Counted from the first letter of the stretch, positions 7,933 to 16,178 are shown. The stretch is 32,316 bases of DNA from Chlamydiales bacterium (GCA_022601635.1 JAJACG010000014.1:76608-108923); one strand, 5' to 3'. Notes: a model not told the origin generated them from the sequence alone. Program-made: numbers and translations.

Positions 7933-9492
7933 TTAGATCCAGCGTTGCACAATCGGGAATCGCCTACCCGCAGCAAATGCCTTCTTTGTCACCCGCAAAC
8001 CAGGAGGCGCCTGTCTCCTCTTGTACTCATTGGCATGAATTTTTTGAACCAAACTTTTGACAAGCGTAAGATCTATCCCCGTCTGCTCAGCAATCTGCTC
8101 GGGAGATTCAAACTCCTCCACATAGCGCTCTAACACCTGATCGATCACCTCATACTTAGGCAAGCTATCAGAGTCCTTCTGATTTGGCCTTAGCTCCGCA
8201 GAGGGCTCTTTCTTCAAGATCGACCGCGGTATGATCTCCTTTTCACGATTGATGTAACGCGCCAATTCATAGACCTGCTCCTTAGTCACATCAGCCAAAA
8301 CACCCAACCCACCACAGAGATCTCCATAGAGCGTCGTGTAGCCAAGCGCCATCTCACTCTTGTTGCCTGGGCTCAAAATCAGGTGGCCCTCCTTATTGGA
8401 AAAGGCCATCAAAAGCATGCCGCGCAGACGCGCCTGAATGTTCTCCTCCGTCACATCGTGCGGCTGATCCCCAAAGAAGGGATCCAATGTTTCCAAAAAA
8501 GTAGAAAAAAGAGGATCGATATCAACCGAGCGCAGCTCAACATCTAAATTCTGTGCCAATTTTTTGGCATCTTCACCACTACCCTTTGATGAGTAGCGCG
8601 ATGGCATATAGAGTGCCATCAGATCGAGCCCCGCCTCTTTTGCCAGGCAGAGCACAACAGCGCTGTCAATCCCCCCCGAAAGCCCCAATGCTGCCCTTTC
8701 AAAGCCAAGCTTATGGAAGTAGTCACCCATCCCCAAGACGAGAGCGTCATGTAGATCTGCCGTCAGATCAAAAGCCATCGGCTCCACAACCTCCTCTTCT
8801 AGGTTGCAGACAAAATGCGCCTCCTTAAAACCGGGCGCTATCTTTCTACTTGAACCGACAAAAAGAGAGTGGCCATCAAAGATCAAGCTGTCATTGCCCC
8901 CCACCTGATTGCAATAGAGAATCGGCGCATTCACCTGCTTGCTCACCCTTTCACACAACTCTAAGCGCACCTCTTGGCGCCCCAAAAAGTAGGGTGATGC
9001 TGAGAGATTGATCAGCAGATCGAAGCGCTGATTGGCAAGCTCGGAAATAACTGGTTCCTCTTCCCAAATATCCTCACAAAGGGTGACAGCAATACGCTTG
9101 CCCCTCAAAGTCCAAATCTGCGTCTTGCTTCCTGCTGTGAAGTAGCGCTTTTCATAGAAGACGTCGTAGTTAGGAAGTAAACGCTTGTCTGCATAGCCCA
9201 AAAGCTTACCATCTTCAATGACCGCCGCACTGTTGAAAAGCTTCTGCCCCTCTTTGCGCACAAGTCCAACAAGCAAAACCTTGCCAGATGTCATCGAAAC
9301 AAGCTGTTCAAGCGCCTCTTCCATATCGGCAATAAATGTGTCATGCAGAAGCAGATCATCGGGAGGATAACCGCAAAGTGCCAGCTCTGGAGTCACAACA
9401 AAGTCTGCTTCTAATAGAGCTGCTTTGATCTTCGCCAGGTTGCCCGCAAAATCTCCAACTGTTGGATTGATCTGGGCAGCTAAAATCTCCAT
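7933..9492 (-). CDS. nadE: Glutamine-dependent NAD+ synthetase
   Basis: This enzyme amidates nicotinic acid adenine dinucleotide to NAD+ with ATP, taking ammonia from glutamine. Two domains are visible in 519 residues. The N-terminal nitrilase-type glutaminase has the Glu-Lys-Cys triad at about E36 (VVTPELALCGYPP), K103 (ADKRLLPNYDVF) and C139 (VTLCEDIWEEE). The C-terminal synthetase has the ATP-pyrophosphatase loop LSGGIDSAVVL and the LSPGNKSEMALGYTTLYGD segment. The ATG overlaps the nqrF stop as TAATG, indicating translational coupling. Pairing with nqrF makes biochemical sense because Na+-NQR consumes NADH, though this link is inference. Having a full NadE suggests some NAD synthesis capacity instead of only import from the host. 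Confidence 0.95.
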   Translation of the reverse strand: MEILAAQINPTVGDFAGNLAKIKAALLEADFVVTPELALCGYPPDDLLLHDTFIADMEEALEQLVSMTSGKVLLVGLVRKEGQKLFNSAAVIEDGKLLGYADKRLLPNYDVFYEKRYFTAGSKTQIWTLRGKRIAVTLCEDIWEEEPVISELANQRFDLLINLSASPYFLGRQEVRLELCERVSKQVNAPILYCNQVGGNDSLIFDGHSLFVGSSRKIAPGFKEAHFVCNLEEEVVEPMAFDLTADLHDALVLGMGDYFHKLGFERAALGLSGGIDSAVVLCLAKEAGLDLMALYMPSRYSSKGSGEDAKKLAQNLDVELRSVDIDPLFSTFLETLDPFFGDQPHDVTEENIQARLRGMLLMAFSNKEGHLILSPGNKSEMALGYTTLYGDLCGGLGVLADVTKEQVYELARYINREKEIIPRSILKKEPSAELRPNQKDSDSLPKYEVIDQVLERYVEEFESPEQIAEQTGIDLTLVKSLVQKIHANEYKRRQAPPGLRVTKKAFAAGRRFPIVQRWI

Positions 9493-10784
9493 TAGCTACC
9501 AAAGTCATCGAGGACAATGCTCTCTCTTGGAACGCCATAGTCATCCAAAAGCTTGAGTACTGAGCTGTTGTGAAGTGGAGGTCCACACACATAGTAGAGC
9601 GCCTCTTCCGGCTCATCCATCTGCTTCAACTGTCCCTCTTCAAAGGCGCGGAAGAGGTAGTTGGTTTTGATCGGATCCTCTTTTGGCCAGCCCGCCTCTA
9701 AATCCTCTGGAAGCGGTTCTGACAAAACAAGATGGTAGGAAAAGTTGTCATGCGCCTTGTCTAGCTCCTCATACTCTGCCTGATAGATGTTCTCCTTCAA
9801 AGAGCGCGCTCCATACCAGAAATCGACCTGCCGCTTCGTCTTCTCGGTATTGAACAGATGCAAGACATGGCTGCGCCCAAAAGAGCTTCCCGCACCACCA
9901 ATCAAAAAGACCAGTGGGCGCGCATCATCGATCATAAAGGATTCACCATAAGGCCCCGAAAGACGAACTTTGTCACCTGGTTTTAATGCAAAGGTATAGG
10001 TGGAGCAGATGCCCCACGGAATCTTATCTACCATCTCTCCTTTAATAAAGGGAGGAGTAGCGATACGGATGTTGAATTTCAGTGTGCGTCCCTCAGCTGG
10101 ATAGGAGGCCATCGAATAGGCGCGAATCACCTCACCCTCTGCGAGATGGCTAAAATCAACTGAGCGACCAAAGAGTCCAAATCTCTCCCAATCTTCGTGA
10201 AACTGAGGATCCATGGTTTGCTTCCAATCATCGGTCTTTGTCTTAAAGGGAGGAACGTGAAATTGCAGGTAGCCGCCTGAGCGGTAGGGCACTTCGGCGC
10301 CTTCAGGCAGTTCGACAACTAACTCTTTGATGAAGGTGGCTACATTTTCGTTGGAAATTACTTTGGCATCCCACTCCTTGACACTCAAATAGCGCTCTTC
10401 TACATGCACCTTGAGATCATGCTTTACCTTGAACTGACAGGAGAGACGCCATCCCTCGTTAAGCTCCTTTCTGCTAAAGGTGCCCTTGTCGGTTTCCAGC
10501 GCCTCTCCAGCACCATCTAAAACCTGGAGGCGGCACTGCTTACATGTTGCCTTTCCACCACAAGGTGATGGAACGGGAATTCCTTCGCTTGAGAGGGCAG
10601 AAAGCAGTGTTTGGCCACCAGCAACTGTTTTGCAAAGATCGTGATCATCATTGATATTGATCTTGCATGGAGCGGTGCGCACCAGCTTCTTTTTGGTGAA
10701 TAAGATTAGGGTAGTTAGCAAAAGTCCGATCACCACAAATGCTATGATCGCGACCAAAACAACGGTTAGTCCTTGGAATATCAT
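9492..10784 (-). CDS. nqrF: Na+-translocating NADH:quinone reductase subunit F
   Basis: NqrF is the NADH-oxidising entry subunit of the sodium-pumping Na+-NQR complex in the inner membrane. The 430-residue product has one N-terminal membrane span (about residues 6-28). A 2Fe-2S ferredoxin domain follows, with C75, C81, C84 and C116 (PSPCGGKATCKQC ... RLSCQ), then an FAD-binding domain (RAYSMASYP) and an NADH-binding domain (VFLIGGAGSSFGRSH ... YYVCGPPLHNSS). The C-terminus IVLDDFGS is as I recall it in chlamydial NqrF. The start at 10784 is preferred over an in-frame ATG at 10805 because the membrane span follows directly; neither has a strong ribosome-binding site. It heads an operon with nadE and the transporter, and diverges from htpG across fewer than 70 bases. 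Confidence 0.95.
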   Translation of the reverse strand: MIFQGLTVVLVAIIAFVVIGLLLTTLILFTKKKLVRTAPCKININDDHDLCKTVAGGQTLLSALSSEGIPVPSPCGGKATCKQCRLQVLDGAGEALETDKGTFSRKELNEGWRLSCQFKVKHDLKVHVEERYLSVKEWDAKVISNENVATFIKELVVELPEGAEVPYRSGGYLQFHVPPFKTKTDDWKQTMDPQFHEDWERFGLFGRSVDFSHLAEGEVIRAYSMASYPAEGRTLKFNIRIATPPFIKGEMVDKIPWGICSTYTFALKPGDKVRLSGPYGESFMIDDARPLVFLIGGAGSSFGRSHVLHLFNTEKTKRQVDFWYGARSLKENIYQAEYEELDKAHDNFSYHLVLSEPLPEDLEAGWPKEDPIKTNYLFRAFEEGQLKQMDEPEEALYYVCGPPLHNSSVLKLLDDYGVPRESIVLDDFGS

Positions 10785-10843
10785 TCTGACTTCACCATAC
10801 ACCATCTTTTAGATCCTTGCATCAAAAAAGGCGGATCGGCAGA

Positions 10844-12601
10844 ATGTTTGCCATGAAAGAAGGTACCCTCAAGATCCATAGTGAAAATATTCTCCCCATC
10901 ATCAAGAAGTGGCTCTACTCCGATAAAGATATCTTTGTTCGAGAGCTAGTCTCCAACGCTTGTGATGCAATCCTAAAAGCGAAGAAGATTCATGGCTCTT
11001 CTGATTTTCGCATTGATGTGAAGATTGATGCGAAGAAGAAGCAGCTGATTTTTTCTGACAACGGCATTGGCATGAACGCTGATGAGGTTGAGAATTACAT
11101 AGCCCAGATTGCCTTTTCGGGTGCTGAGGAGTTTGTGAAGAAGTACCAGTCGGACAAGGAGGAGGATCAGGTGATTGGTCACTTTGGTCTCGGCTTTTAC
11201 TCAGCCTATATGGTGGCATCAAAGGTAGAGATTCAGACCAAGTCTGAAGAGGGTGAGGCGGTACATTGGATTTGTGATGGTTCATCGACCTATCAGATTG
11301 AGAAGGGCAAGCGTAAAGAGCGCGGCACTGAAGTGATCTTGCATCTGATGGATGATGAGCATGAGTATGCTGAGGAGCATCGCATCCGCGCCATCTTGCA
11401 GAAGAACTGTTCCTTTTTGCCCTACCCGATCTATTTGAATGACAAGCGCATCAACGAGCATGAGCCGCTTTGGATGAAGGCGCCATCTGAGTGTACCGAC
11501 AAAGAGTATCTCGATTTTTACAAGCAGCTCTTTCCATTTGAGCAGGAGCCGCATTTTTGGATTCACCTCAATGTGGACTACCCCTTTAATCTGAAGGGTA
11601 TTCTCTACTTTCCTAAGATTACGCATGAAAATGAGTTGAAGAAGGAGACGATTCACCTTTACTGCAACCGCGTCTTTGTGTCGGACAACTGCAAGGATAT
11701 CCTGCCTGACTACTTGATGATTTTGCGCGGCGTGATTGACAGTCCAGATATTCCGCTCAATGTGAGTCGTAGTACGCTGCAGCTGGATCGGACGGTGAGG
11801 CAGTTGGGTCAGCATCTCTCGAAGAAGATTTCGGACAAGCTGAGCGCGCTACATAAAACAGAGCGTGAGCAGTTTTTGAAGAGCTGGCCTGATATTGAGC
11901 TGATTGTGAAGTTTGGTGCGATTCAAGATGAGAAGTTTTATGAGCGCATCAAGGACTTTTTGGTTTGGAAGACGAATCGTGGAGAGTGGTCGACTGTTGA
12001 TGAGTATATGGAGCGTCACAACCGCGAGACTGTCTATTATGGCACGGAAGATAGCGGGCAGATGCTTGAGCTCTATAAGGATCAGGAGGTGCTTTTCATG
12101 GCACCGACACCGATTGATCAGACGATGGTGCAATTTTTGGAGCATAAGGGCAAGGCGAAGTTCAAGCGCATTGATGGTTCAATCGATGAGGCGATTTTAG
12201 ATCCTTCGAAGGAGAAGGGAGTACTCGATGCGGATGGTAGGAGTGAGGCGGCTAAGATTGCTGATTTTTTCCGGAAGCATGTCGATTCAGAGGTTGAGGC
12301 GAAGAGCTTGGCGAATGACAACCTGCCAGCCTTCTTGCTGTTGAAAGAAGAAGAGAGAAGGATGAGGGATCATATGGCATTTCAGAAGCAGAAATTGCCG
12401 ATCAAACCGACGCTTGTGGTGAATACCAATAGCGCACTTGTCAATTCGATTACGAAGCTGAGTGATCCAGATCTTCAGAAGAAGATGGCGACAACGCTCT
12501 ATGATTTAGCGCGTCTATCTCAGCGCGAGATGGAGCCAGAGGATCTGAACAGCTTCATCAAGAGCAACACTGAAGTACTGCAGCAGCTGCTAGACAGGTA
12601 A
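10844..12601 (+). CDS. htpG: Chaperone protein HtpG (Hsp90 family)
   Basis: HtpG is the ATP-dependent cytosolic Hsp90 chaperone. The GHKL ATPase domain is intact: ELVSNACDAILKA, DNGIGMNADEV, GHFGLGFYSAYMVA and GTEVILHL. The middle domain has YPFNLKGILYFPK, the VFVSDNCKDILPDYL stretch and GVIDSPDIPLNVSRS. The C-terminal domain has the expected NTNSALVNSI region. The length, about 585 residues, is near the short end of the bacterial family. Two in-frame ATGs (10844 and 10853) are possible starts. The family consensus begins near the second (MKEGTLKIHSENILP), and the nearest purine-rich stretch (AAAAAAGGCGG, 10825-10835) better suits the first. The gene interrupts the chlamydial nqrF-yajC order. 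A repeat element begins one base after its stop codon. Confidence 0.95.
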   Translation: MFAMKEGTLKIHSENILPIIKKWLYSDKDIFVRELVSNACDAILKAKKIHGSSDFRIDVKIDAKKKQLIFSDNGIGMNADEVENYIAQIAFSGAEEFVKKYQSDKEEDQVIGHFGLGFYSAYMVASKVEIQTKSEEGEAVHWICDGSSTYQIEKGKRKERGTEVILHLMDDEHEYAEEHRIRAILQKNCSFLPYPIYLNDKRINEHEPLWMKAPSECTDKEYLDFYKQLFPFEQEPHFWIHLNVDYPFNLKGILYFPKITHENELKKETIHLYCNRVFVSDNCKDILPDYLMILRGVIDSPDIPLNVSRSTLQLDRTVRQLGQHLSKKISDKLSALHKTEREQFLKSWPDIELIVKFGAIQDEKFYERIKDFLVWKTNRGEWSTVDEYMERHNRETVYYGTEDSGQMLELYKDQEVLFMAPTPIDQTMVQFLEHKGKAKFKRIDGSIDEAILDPSKEKGVLDADGRSEAAKIADFFRKHVDSEVEAKSLANDNLPAFLLLKEEERRMRDHMAFQKQKLPIKPTLVVNTNSALVNSITKLSDPDLQKKMATTLYDLARLSQREMEPEDLNSFIKSNTEVLQQLLDR

Positions 12602-12602
12602 A

Positions 12603-12762
12603 GGAGATACTGATTAACTCGGTTATTGGAGAGTCTGCTAAGATTTGCAACGCTGGGAAATTCGGAGCCTGACGCTAACCACTTGAGGGTTAGTGAAGTC
12701 GAGAATGATGCAGCGGGTGAATATTGGCGGAAGATCTGGTGAGCGAGTTGTTCAGTGTCTCC
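12603..12762. repeat. Repeat copy B: full 160-bp inverted-terminal-repeat element
   Basis: The element starts GGAGATACTGATTAACTCG and ends CGAGTTGTTCAGTGTCTCC; the right end read in reverse matches the left end with three mismatches. It is alignable over its whole length with copy D (14118-14278), sharing internal blocks such as AAGATTTGC, GCTGGGAAATTCGGAG, CGCTAACC and GGAAGATCTGGTGAGCGAG. It contains a small internal hairpin (CTAACC...GGTTAG). No transposase is encoded. It lies directly after the htpG stop codon. Confidence 0.85.
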
Positions 12763-12766
12763 TTAG

Positions 12767-12866
12767 CGAGATACTGATTAACTACCGTTTGGCAGATTTC
12801 GTCAGAATTTTTGATTCGGCTAAATTCGGAGGTGAGCGCTAACCACTTGCTGGTTAGACGAGTCGA
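12767..12866. repeat. Repeat copy C: diverged, 3'-truncated copy adjacent to copy B
   Basis: Starting CGAGATACTGATTAACTAC, this stretch follows copy B after four bases in the same orientation. It can be aligned to B through TAAATTCGGAG, GAGCGCTAACCACTTG, GGTTAG and GAGTCGAGA, with many substitutions in between. The right terminal repeat is missing. The internal hairpin is kept and lengthened to 7 bp (CTAACCA/TGGTTAG). The remaining bases to 12892 hold CTAACCCTCAAG, the reverse complement of part of copy B, and no gene. Confidence 0.65.
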
Positions 12867-12892
12867 GATATCTCTCTCGCCCCAGCTAACCC

Positions 12893-13747
12893 TCAAGGAG
12901 TTACTGGAGGATCGTTTTCAGGATTACAAAGAGCTTCAAGTACCGGTTTGAGACAACTCTTTTTTCTAAACATTCTTCTTAATGCGATGCATTGCTGCTC
13001 GTAAGTGTGAGCTAGCTCCTGCACCTGATCCGATTTGGGATCTCCCGTCCACGCGACTGGGAGGATTCCAAATGCTTTTACATGAGTGATACCCCCCTTC
13101 CCATAGATAATCATCTTTTTGGGTATCTGTGGAACTCTAGTCCATCCAAGCTTCTCACGACCTAATCGAGCTTGCTCCCTTGTTGCTGCAGAGTCTGATC
13201 CAAATCCCATCAATAGTCCGAGCAGAACATCATTGCCTAATATCAGTGGCATCAAGAATTTAAACTGTTCAACATTTTGAACAAATAGCTCAGGAGAAAA
13301 GGGTTCATGGAATAAATCATGACACATCTTATCCAAAACTTCTCGAAAGATTGCTTCATTTTCCCGGACCACCCTAAGCATGCTCCCTTTATTTACCACG
13401 ATTAGATGGAAATAGTTGGGGTTTCTCTGCTTTTCTTCACAGAAGATGAAGTTTGGGTGAGGAAATAGATGCTCATACTTTTTCCATACCTGCCAGCCCT
13501 TAGCTGCACGCGTTGCTGAAAAGCTACTTCTACACCTCTTGACATCTACTGCTTCAAGAGCCACAGGCTTTTGATCGAAAAAAACGACATAGCCCAAATG
13601 ACTCATCGAAATATATCTTCTAAAGAAGTGATTCAGATAGATTCGCTCCTTAAAAGACATCTGTGCCAATCCTGCATCTACATCAGTGGCAAAAACTGAG
13701 CCATGCAACCATATGACAAATAACAGACCTCTAATCAACTGTCTCAT
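12893..13747 (-). CDS. Exported protein of unknown function
   Basis: I do not recognise the family. The 284-residue product begins with a Sec-type signal peptide (MRQLIRGLLFVIWLHGSVFA, cleavage likely before TDVDAG). The mature part is mixed and soluble-looking, with a conserved-looking stretch MSHLGYVVFFDQKPVALEAV, a hydrophobic patch FLMPLILGNDVLLGLLMGFG near residue 170, and a basic, Cys-containing C-terminus. No catalytic motif was identified. It is the second gene of a two-gene cassette, overlapping the upstream gene by ATGA. The cassette appears somewhat more AT-rich than its neighbours and is bracketed by repeat copies B/C and D, so acquisition as a unit is plausible. It may belong to a lineage-restricted chlamydial family, but that was not tested. 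Confidence 0.75.
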   Translation of the reverse strand: MRQLIRGLLFVIWLHGSVFATDVDAGLAQMSFKERIYLNHFFRRYISMSHLGYVVFFDQKPVALEAVDVKRCRSSFSATRAAKGWQVWKKYEHLFPHPNFIFCEEKQRNPNYFHLIVVNKGSMLRVVRENEAIFREVLDKMCHDLFHEPFSPELFVQNVEQFKFLMPLILGNDVLLGLLMGFGSDSAATREQARLGREKLGWTRVPQIPKKMIIYGKGGITHVKAFGILPVAWTGDPKSDQVQELAHTYEQQCIALRRMFRKKSCLKPVLEALCNPENDPPVTP

Positions 13748-14028
13748 CCTTGCTGGATACTCCTCTCAAACTCCTCTGCCTCCTCCCAAGAGTGCGGTGC
13801 TCCATCTGGATCCTTTATATCCAAAACTTCTCGATAATATTCATTCTTCAACTCAGCGACCTGCTGTTCTCTTTCTTCACATTTTTTGCATCCCTCTGAC
13901 TGATCGCGCTCATTGAGTTCACCACATTCTCGGTCCTCACAGATCCAGTACATCTTTGGTAATTCTAAGTTCCCAAATAGGTTTGGTATAGTGCTAAGTA
14001 AGATAGCAAAGACAGATAGATGACGCAT
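13744..14028 (-). CDS. Small exported cysteine-rich protein of unknown function
   Basis: The 94-residue product has a hydrophobic signal sequence (MRHLSVFAILLSTIPNLFG). A short acidic domain follows, with four cysteines in two pairs (ICEDREC ... GCKKCEE), a zinc-ribbon or disulfide-like arrangement, and then a charged helix (EEREQQVAELKNEYYREVL). The start at 14028 is chosen because GGGAGAA lies about 8 bases upstream; an in-frame ATG at 14043 would overlap that ribosome-binding site. It overlaps the downstream exported-protein gene by four bases (ATGA), so the two products are probably made together and may act together outside the cytoplasm. No family recognised. Confidence 0.7.
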   Translation of the reverse strand: MRHLSVFAILLSTIPNLFGNLELPKMYWICEDRECGELNERDQSEGCKKCEEREQQVAELKNEYYREVLDIKDPDGAPHSWEEAEEFERSIQQG

Positions 14029-14117
14029 CACAATTTCTCCCAATTTAAAAATTCGATTAATGGAAGACTACAATCAAATTGAAATTGTGACTAGAAAATT
14101 TTACACCCTCTATTTAG

Positions 14118-14278
14118 GGAGATACTGAATAACTCGGTTATTGGAGATTCTGCCAAGATTTGCGACGCTGGGAAATTCGGAGACGAGCGCTAACCCCTTG
14201 TGGATTAGTGAAGGCGAGAACGATGCCTCGATAGAAAGATTGTCGGAAGATCTGGTGAGCGAGTTGTTCAGTATCTCC
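14118..14278. repeat. Repeat copy D: full 161-bp inverted-terminal-repeat element
   Basis: This is the best-preserved full copy: left end GGAGATACTGAATAACTCG, right end CGAGTTGTTCAGTATCTCC, differing by one base when one is reversed. The pairing extends imperfectly inward (CCAAGATTTGCGAC against the reverse of GTCGGAAGATCTGG), so the whole element can fold as a long hairpin. It fills most of the 331-base gap between the secreted-protein cassette and yajC; the rest of that gap holds the yajC terminator and AT-rich sequence. Confidence 0.85.
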
Positions 14279-14304
14279 TCAGGGAATCGGAGAGAGTTTT
14301 AAGA

Positions 14305-14337
14305 CAAAAAAAAGCTCACTTGAAAACAAGTGAGCTT
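14305..14337 (-). terminator. Rho-independent terminator of yajC
   Basis: An 11-bp perfect stem (AAGCTCACTTG / CAAGTGAGCTT) with an AAAA loop in plus-strand reading lies 22 bases beyond the yajC stop. On the minus strand it is followed by a run of T residues (A-run at 14306-14313 on the plus strand). Confidence 0.85.
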
Positions 14338-14359
14338 ACATCAGGCATAGCTGCCATCT

Positions 14360-14755
14360 TTAGCTTACAGGTGCAGCCTCGATTGTCTCCTCTTCAGCAG
14401 CAGATGCCTTTGCACGCACCTCTGAAATCGCCGCCATCAAGAACTCAACCTTAGCTCCATCAACCATCTTCACTACAACGCTCTTCTCCTTAACACGATC
14501 AACTGTGCCGAGAATACCCATCGCAACCACATGGTCACCTTTCTTCATCGAAGATCGCTGCTCGTCCATCTGCTTTCTGCGCTTGCGCTCTGGACGCCAC
14601 AGAATGAAATAGAAGAAAAATACAGCAATACCCACCATCATCAACGTCTGCCACATAGAACCGCCTGGACGCATCATCTGATCGTCAGCCAAAAGCGGTG
14701 CAGTCGCAAACAGCGCCACCGGAAGAAAGAAAATTTTTGAAATCAGTCCCTTCAT
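14360..14755 (-). CDS. yajC: Preprotein translocase accessory subunit YajC
   Basis: YajC is a small inner-membrane protein that associates with SecDF and the Sec translocon. The 131-residue product has a hydrophobic N-terminus (MKGLISKIFFLPVALFATA, which could act as a signal or an extra span), then the diagnostic single span and basic border MVGIAVFFFYFILWRPERKRRKQ. The cytosolic domain carries MKKGDHVVAMGILGTVDRV, and the tail is acidic and Ala-rich. The start at 14755 has a GAGGGG ribosome-binding site about 7 bases upstream, and a promoter and terminator frame the gene, so it is a single-gene unit here. In Chlamydia it lies between nqrF and rumA; here htpG, a cassette and an ATPase gene separate them. 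Confidence 0.92.
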   Translation of the reverse strand: MKGLISKIFFLPVALFATAPLLADDQMMRPGGSMWQTLMMVGIAVFFFYFILWRPERKRRKQMDEQRSSMKKGDHVVAMGILGTVDRVKEKSVVVKMVDGAKVEFLMAAISEVRAKASAAEEETIEAAPVS

Positions 14756-14788
14756 AAAATACCCCTCAAATGAAATGTATGAAGAACC

Positions 14789-14817
14789 ATTATAACACAC
14801 CCCCGCCTGAAGAGCAA
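14789..14817 (-). promoter_or_regulatory. Sigma70-type promoter for yajC
   Basis: On the minus strand TTGCTC and a consensus TATAAT are 17 bases apart. The start point would be near 14782, giving a leader of about 27 bases that contains the GAGGGG ribosome-binding site. Confidence 0.65.
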
Positions 14818-14836
14818 TGTATAGTTCTGGTATTAG

Positions 14837-14897
14837 TTCATTTTAACACCTATTGCGAAAAAAACTTGTTTTTTTTAACCTCTATGTTAAAATGAAC
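14837..14897. promoter_or_regulatory. 13-bp inverted repeat upstream of the ATPase gene, possible operator or hairpin
   Basis: GTTCATTTTAACA (14837-14849) and its exact complement TGTTAAAATGAAC (14885-14897) flank 35 bases. In the centre lies a second symmetric element, A7-CTTG-T7 (14859-14876), sharing the same midpoint. The right arm ends two bases before the ATG of the ATPase gene. It could be a repressor-binding pair or an RNA hairpin that sequesters the start, and it sits between divergent promoters. Confidence 0.45.
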
Positions 14898-14899
14898 AT

Positions 14900-16102
14900 A
14901 TGAAACGTCTCTATACAGCACTGGCTCGCGAGCACCTGGAAAAGTACCGCCAGATGGTCTTTCTCTCAGGCCCTAGACAGGTGGGTAAAACAACCTGTAG
15001 CCAGCTTCTAGAGAAAGATCACCCAGATTTTCACTACCTCAACTGGGAGGTTGCAGAGCACCGAAAATTGATTATTACTGGTCCTCAAACAGTTGGAAAC
15101 CATCTAAACTTAGATTCACTAGGCTCTTCGAAACCTCTTATTATCTTTGATGAGATCCATAAGTTTGGAAAGTGGAAGCTCTTTTTAAAGGGATTTTTTG
15201 ATCTATACGAGAAGAAATGTCAGATTATTGTGACAGGTTCCGCTAAGCTCAGTGTCTACCAACGTGGAGGCGATAGTCTCATGGGCAGGTACTTCCCCTA
15301 TCGAGTCCACCCGCTTTCTGTTGGGGAACTACTTAGACCCAATACTCGTGCTGATGAAATCCTCCCTCCCAAGAAACCAAAAGATCTAAATAGACTGTTT
15401 GAGTATGGAGGATTTCCAGAGCCATTTACACGCAAAGACTTAAAATTTTCAAATAGTTGGTCCCGTCTAAGACGAGAGCAACTGATGCAAGATGATATTC
15501 GGCAGCTTAGCCAGATTCAGGACATTGCTGAAATGGAGATTCTACTCGACCTTCTTGCTGATGAAGCAGGCCAGCTTTTAAATGCATCTTCTTTTGCCAA
15601 TCAAATTAATATGGCATCTAATACGATCACTCGATGGGTCAAGACTTTGGAGTCATTTTATTACTGCTTCTTAGTAAAACCATGGTCAAAGAATGTGAGA
15701 CGCTCACTACGCAAGACACCCAAATGCTATCTCTGGGATTGGTCAATGGTAAAAGATCATGGCCAGCGGGTTGAGAATTTTATCGCTTCTCATCTGCTAA
15801 AATCTGTTCACTACTGGACTGATTGTGGGTTTGGCAGTTATGACCTCCACTATCTACGAGACAACAATAAGAATGAGGTTGACTTTCTTGTCACTAAAGA
15901 CAAGAAACCGTGGTTTTTAGTCGAAGCCAAGGCGACAAAGAATAAAGGCATTAGCAAGTCCCTCTACTATTTTCAGAAGGAATTGGATGTGCCTCACGCT
16001 TTTCAGGTTGTTTTTGATATGCCCTATGTGGAAGCGGACTGCTTTTTAGAGCATGAACCTGTGATTGTTCCCGCTGCCACTTTCTTGTCACAACTTCTCT
16101 AG
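14900..16102 (+). CDS. AAA_14 / DUF4143 ATPase (mobile accessory ATPase)
   Basis: The 400-residue protein belongs to the widespread AAA_14 plus DUF4143 family, whose cellular role is not established. Walker A is GPRQVGKTT (residues 24-32), Walker B is LIIFDEIH (80-87), and the sensor-like VTGSAKL follows. The DUF4143 part contains YGGFPEPF and an LLNASSFANQINMASNTI helix-turn-helix-like stretch. Near the end NEVDFLV followed by WFLVEAKA resembles the D-(D/E)XK nuclease-fold signature seen in this family. Genes of this kind are common in environmental chlamydiae and are often horizontally moved. No Shine-Dalgarno is visible. An inverted repeat covers the start region. The stop codon falls at the broken edge of repeat copy E, so this gene has probably been inserted between yajC and rlmD. 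Confidence 0.9.
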   Translation: MKRLYTALAREHLEKYRQMVFLSGPRQVGKTTCSQLLEKDHPDFHYLNWEVAEHRKLIITGPQTVGNHLNLDSLGSSKPLIIFDEIHKFGKWKLFLKGFFDLYEKKCQIIVTGSAKLSVYQRGGDSLMGRYFPYRVHPLSVGELLRPNTRADEILPPKKPKDLNRLFEYGGFPEPFTRKDLKFSNSWSRLRREQLMQDDIRQLSQIQDIAEMEILLDLLADEAGQLLNASSFANQINMASNTITRWVKTLESFYYCFLVKPWSKNVRRSLRKTPKCYLWDWSMVKDHGQRVENFIASHLLKSVHYWTDCGFGSYDLHYLRDNNKNEVDFLVTKDKKPWFLVEAKATKNKGISKSLYYFQKELDVPHAFQVVFDMPYVEADCFLEHEPVIVPAATFLSQLL

Positions 16103-16178
16103 GGTTAGTCGAGGCGAAAACGATGCCTTGATAGAAACATTGTCGGAAGATCTGGTGCTGGAGTTGTTCAGTGTCTCT
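16101..16178. repeat. Repeat copy E: right half only
   Basis: From AGGGTTAGTCGAGGCGAAAA to TTGTTCAGTGTCTCT this matches the right half of copy D (including CGATGCCT, GATAGAAA, TTGTCGGAAGATCTGGTG). The left half is absent, replaced by the ATPase gene, whose TAG stop straddles the break. At the other edge the terminal repeat provides the final codons and TGA stop of the minus-strand rlmD gene. Confidence 0.8.

Noticed and set aside
11282-11815. Minus-strand open frame of 177 codons inside htpG
   Set aside because: Shadow of htpG; the product is a low-complexity hydrophobic mix and the sense strand has complete Hsp90 motifs.
12690-12896. Short minus-strand open frame across repeat copies B and C
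   Set aside because: It is made almost wholly of the repeats, is not shared in frame with copy D, and has no coding features.
12603-14278. Composite transposon formed by repeat copies B and D around the secreted cassette
   Set aside because: The copies are in the same orientation, but no transposase or flanking target duplication of the whole unit is visible, so only a bracketing relationship is claimed.
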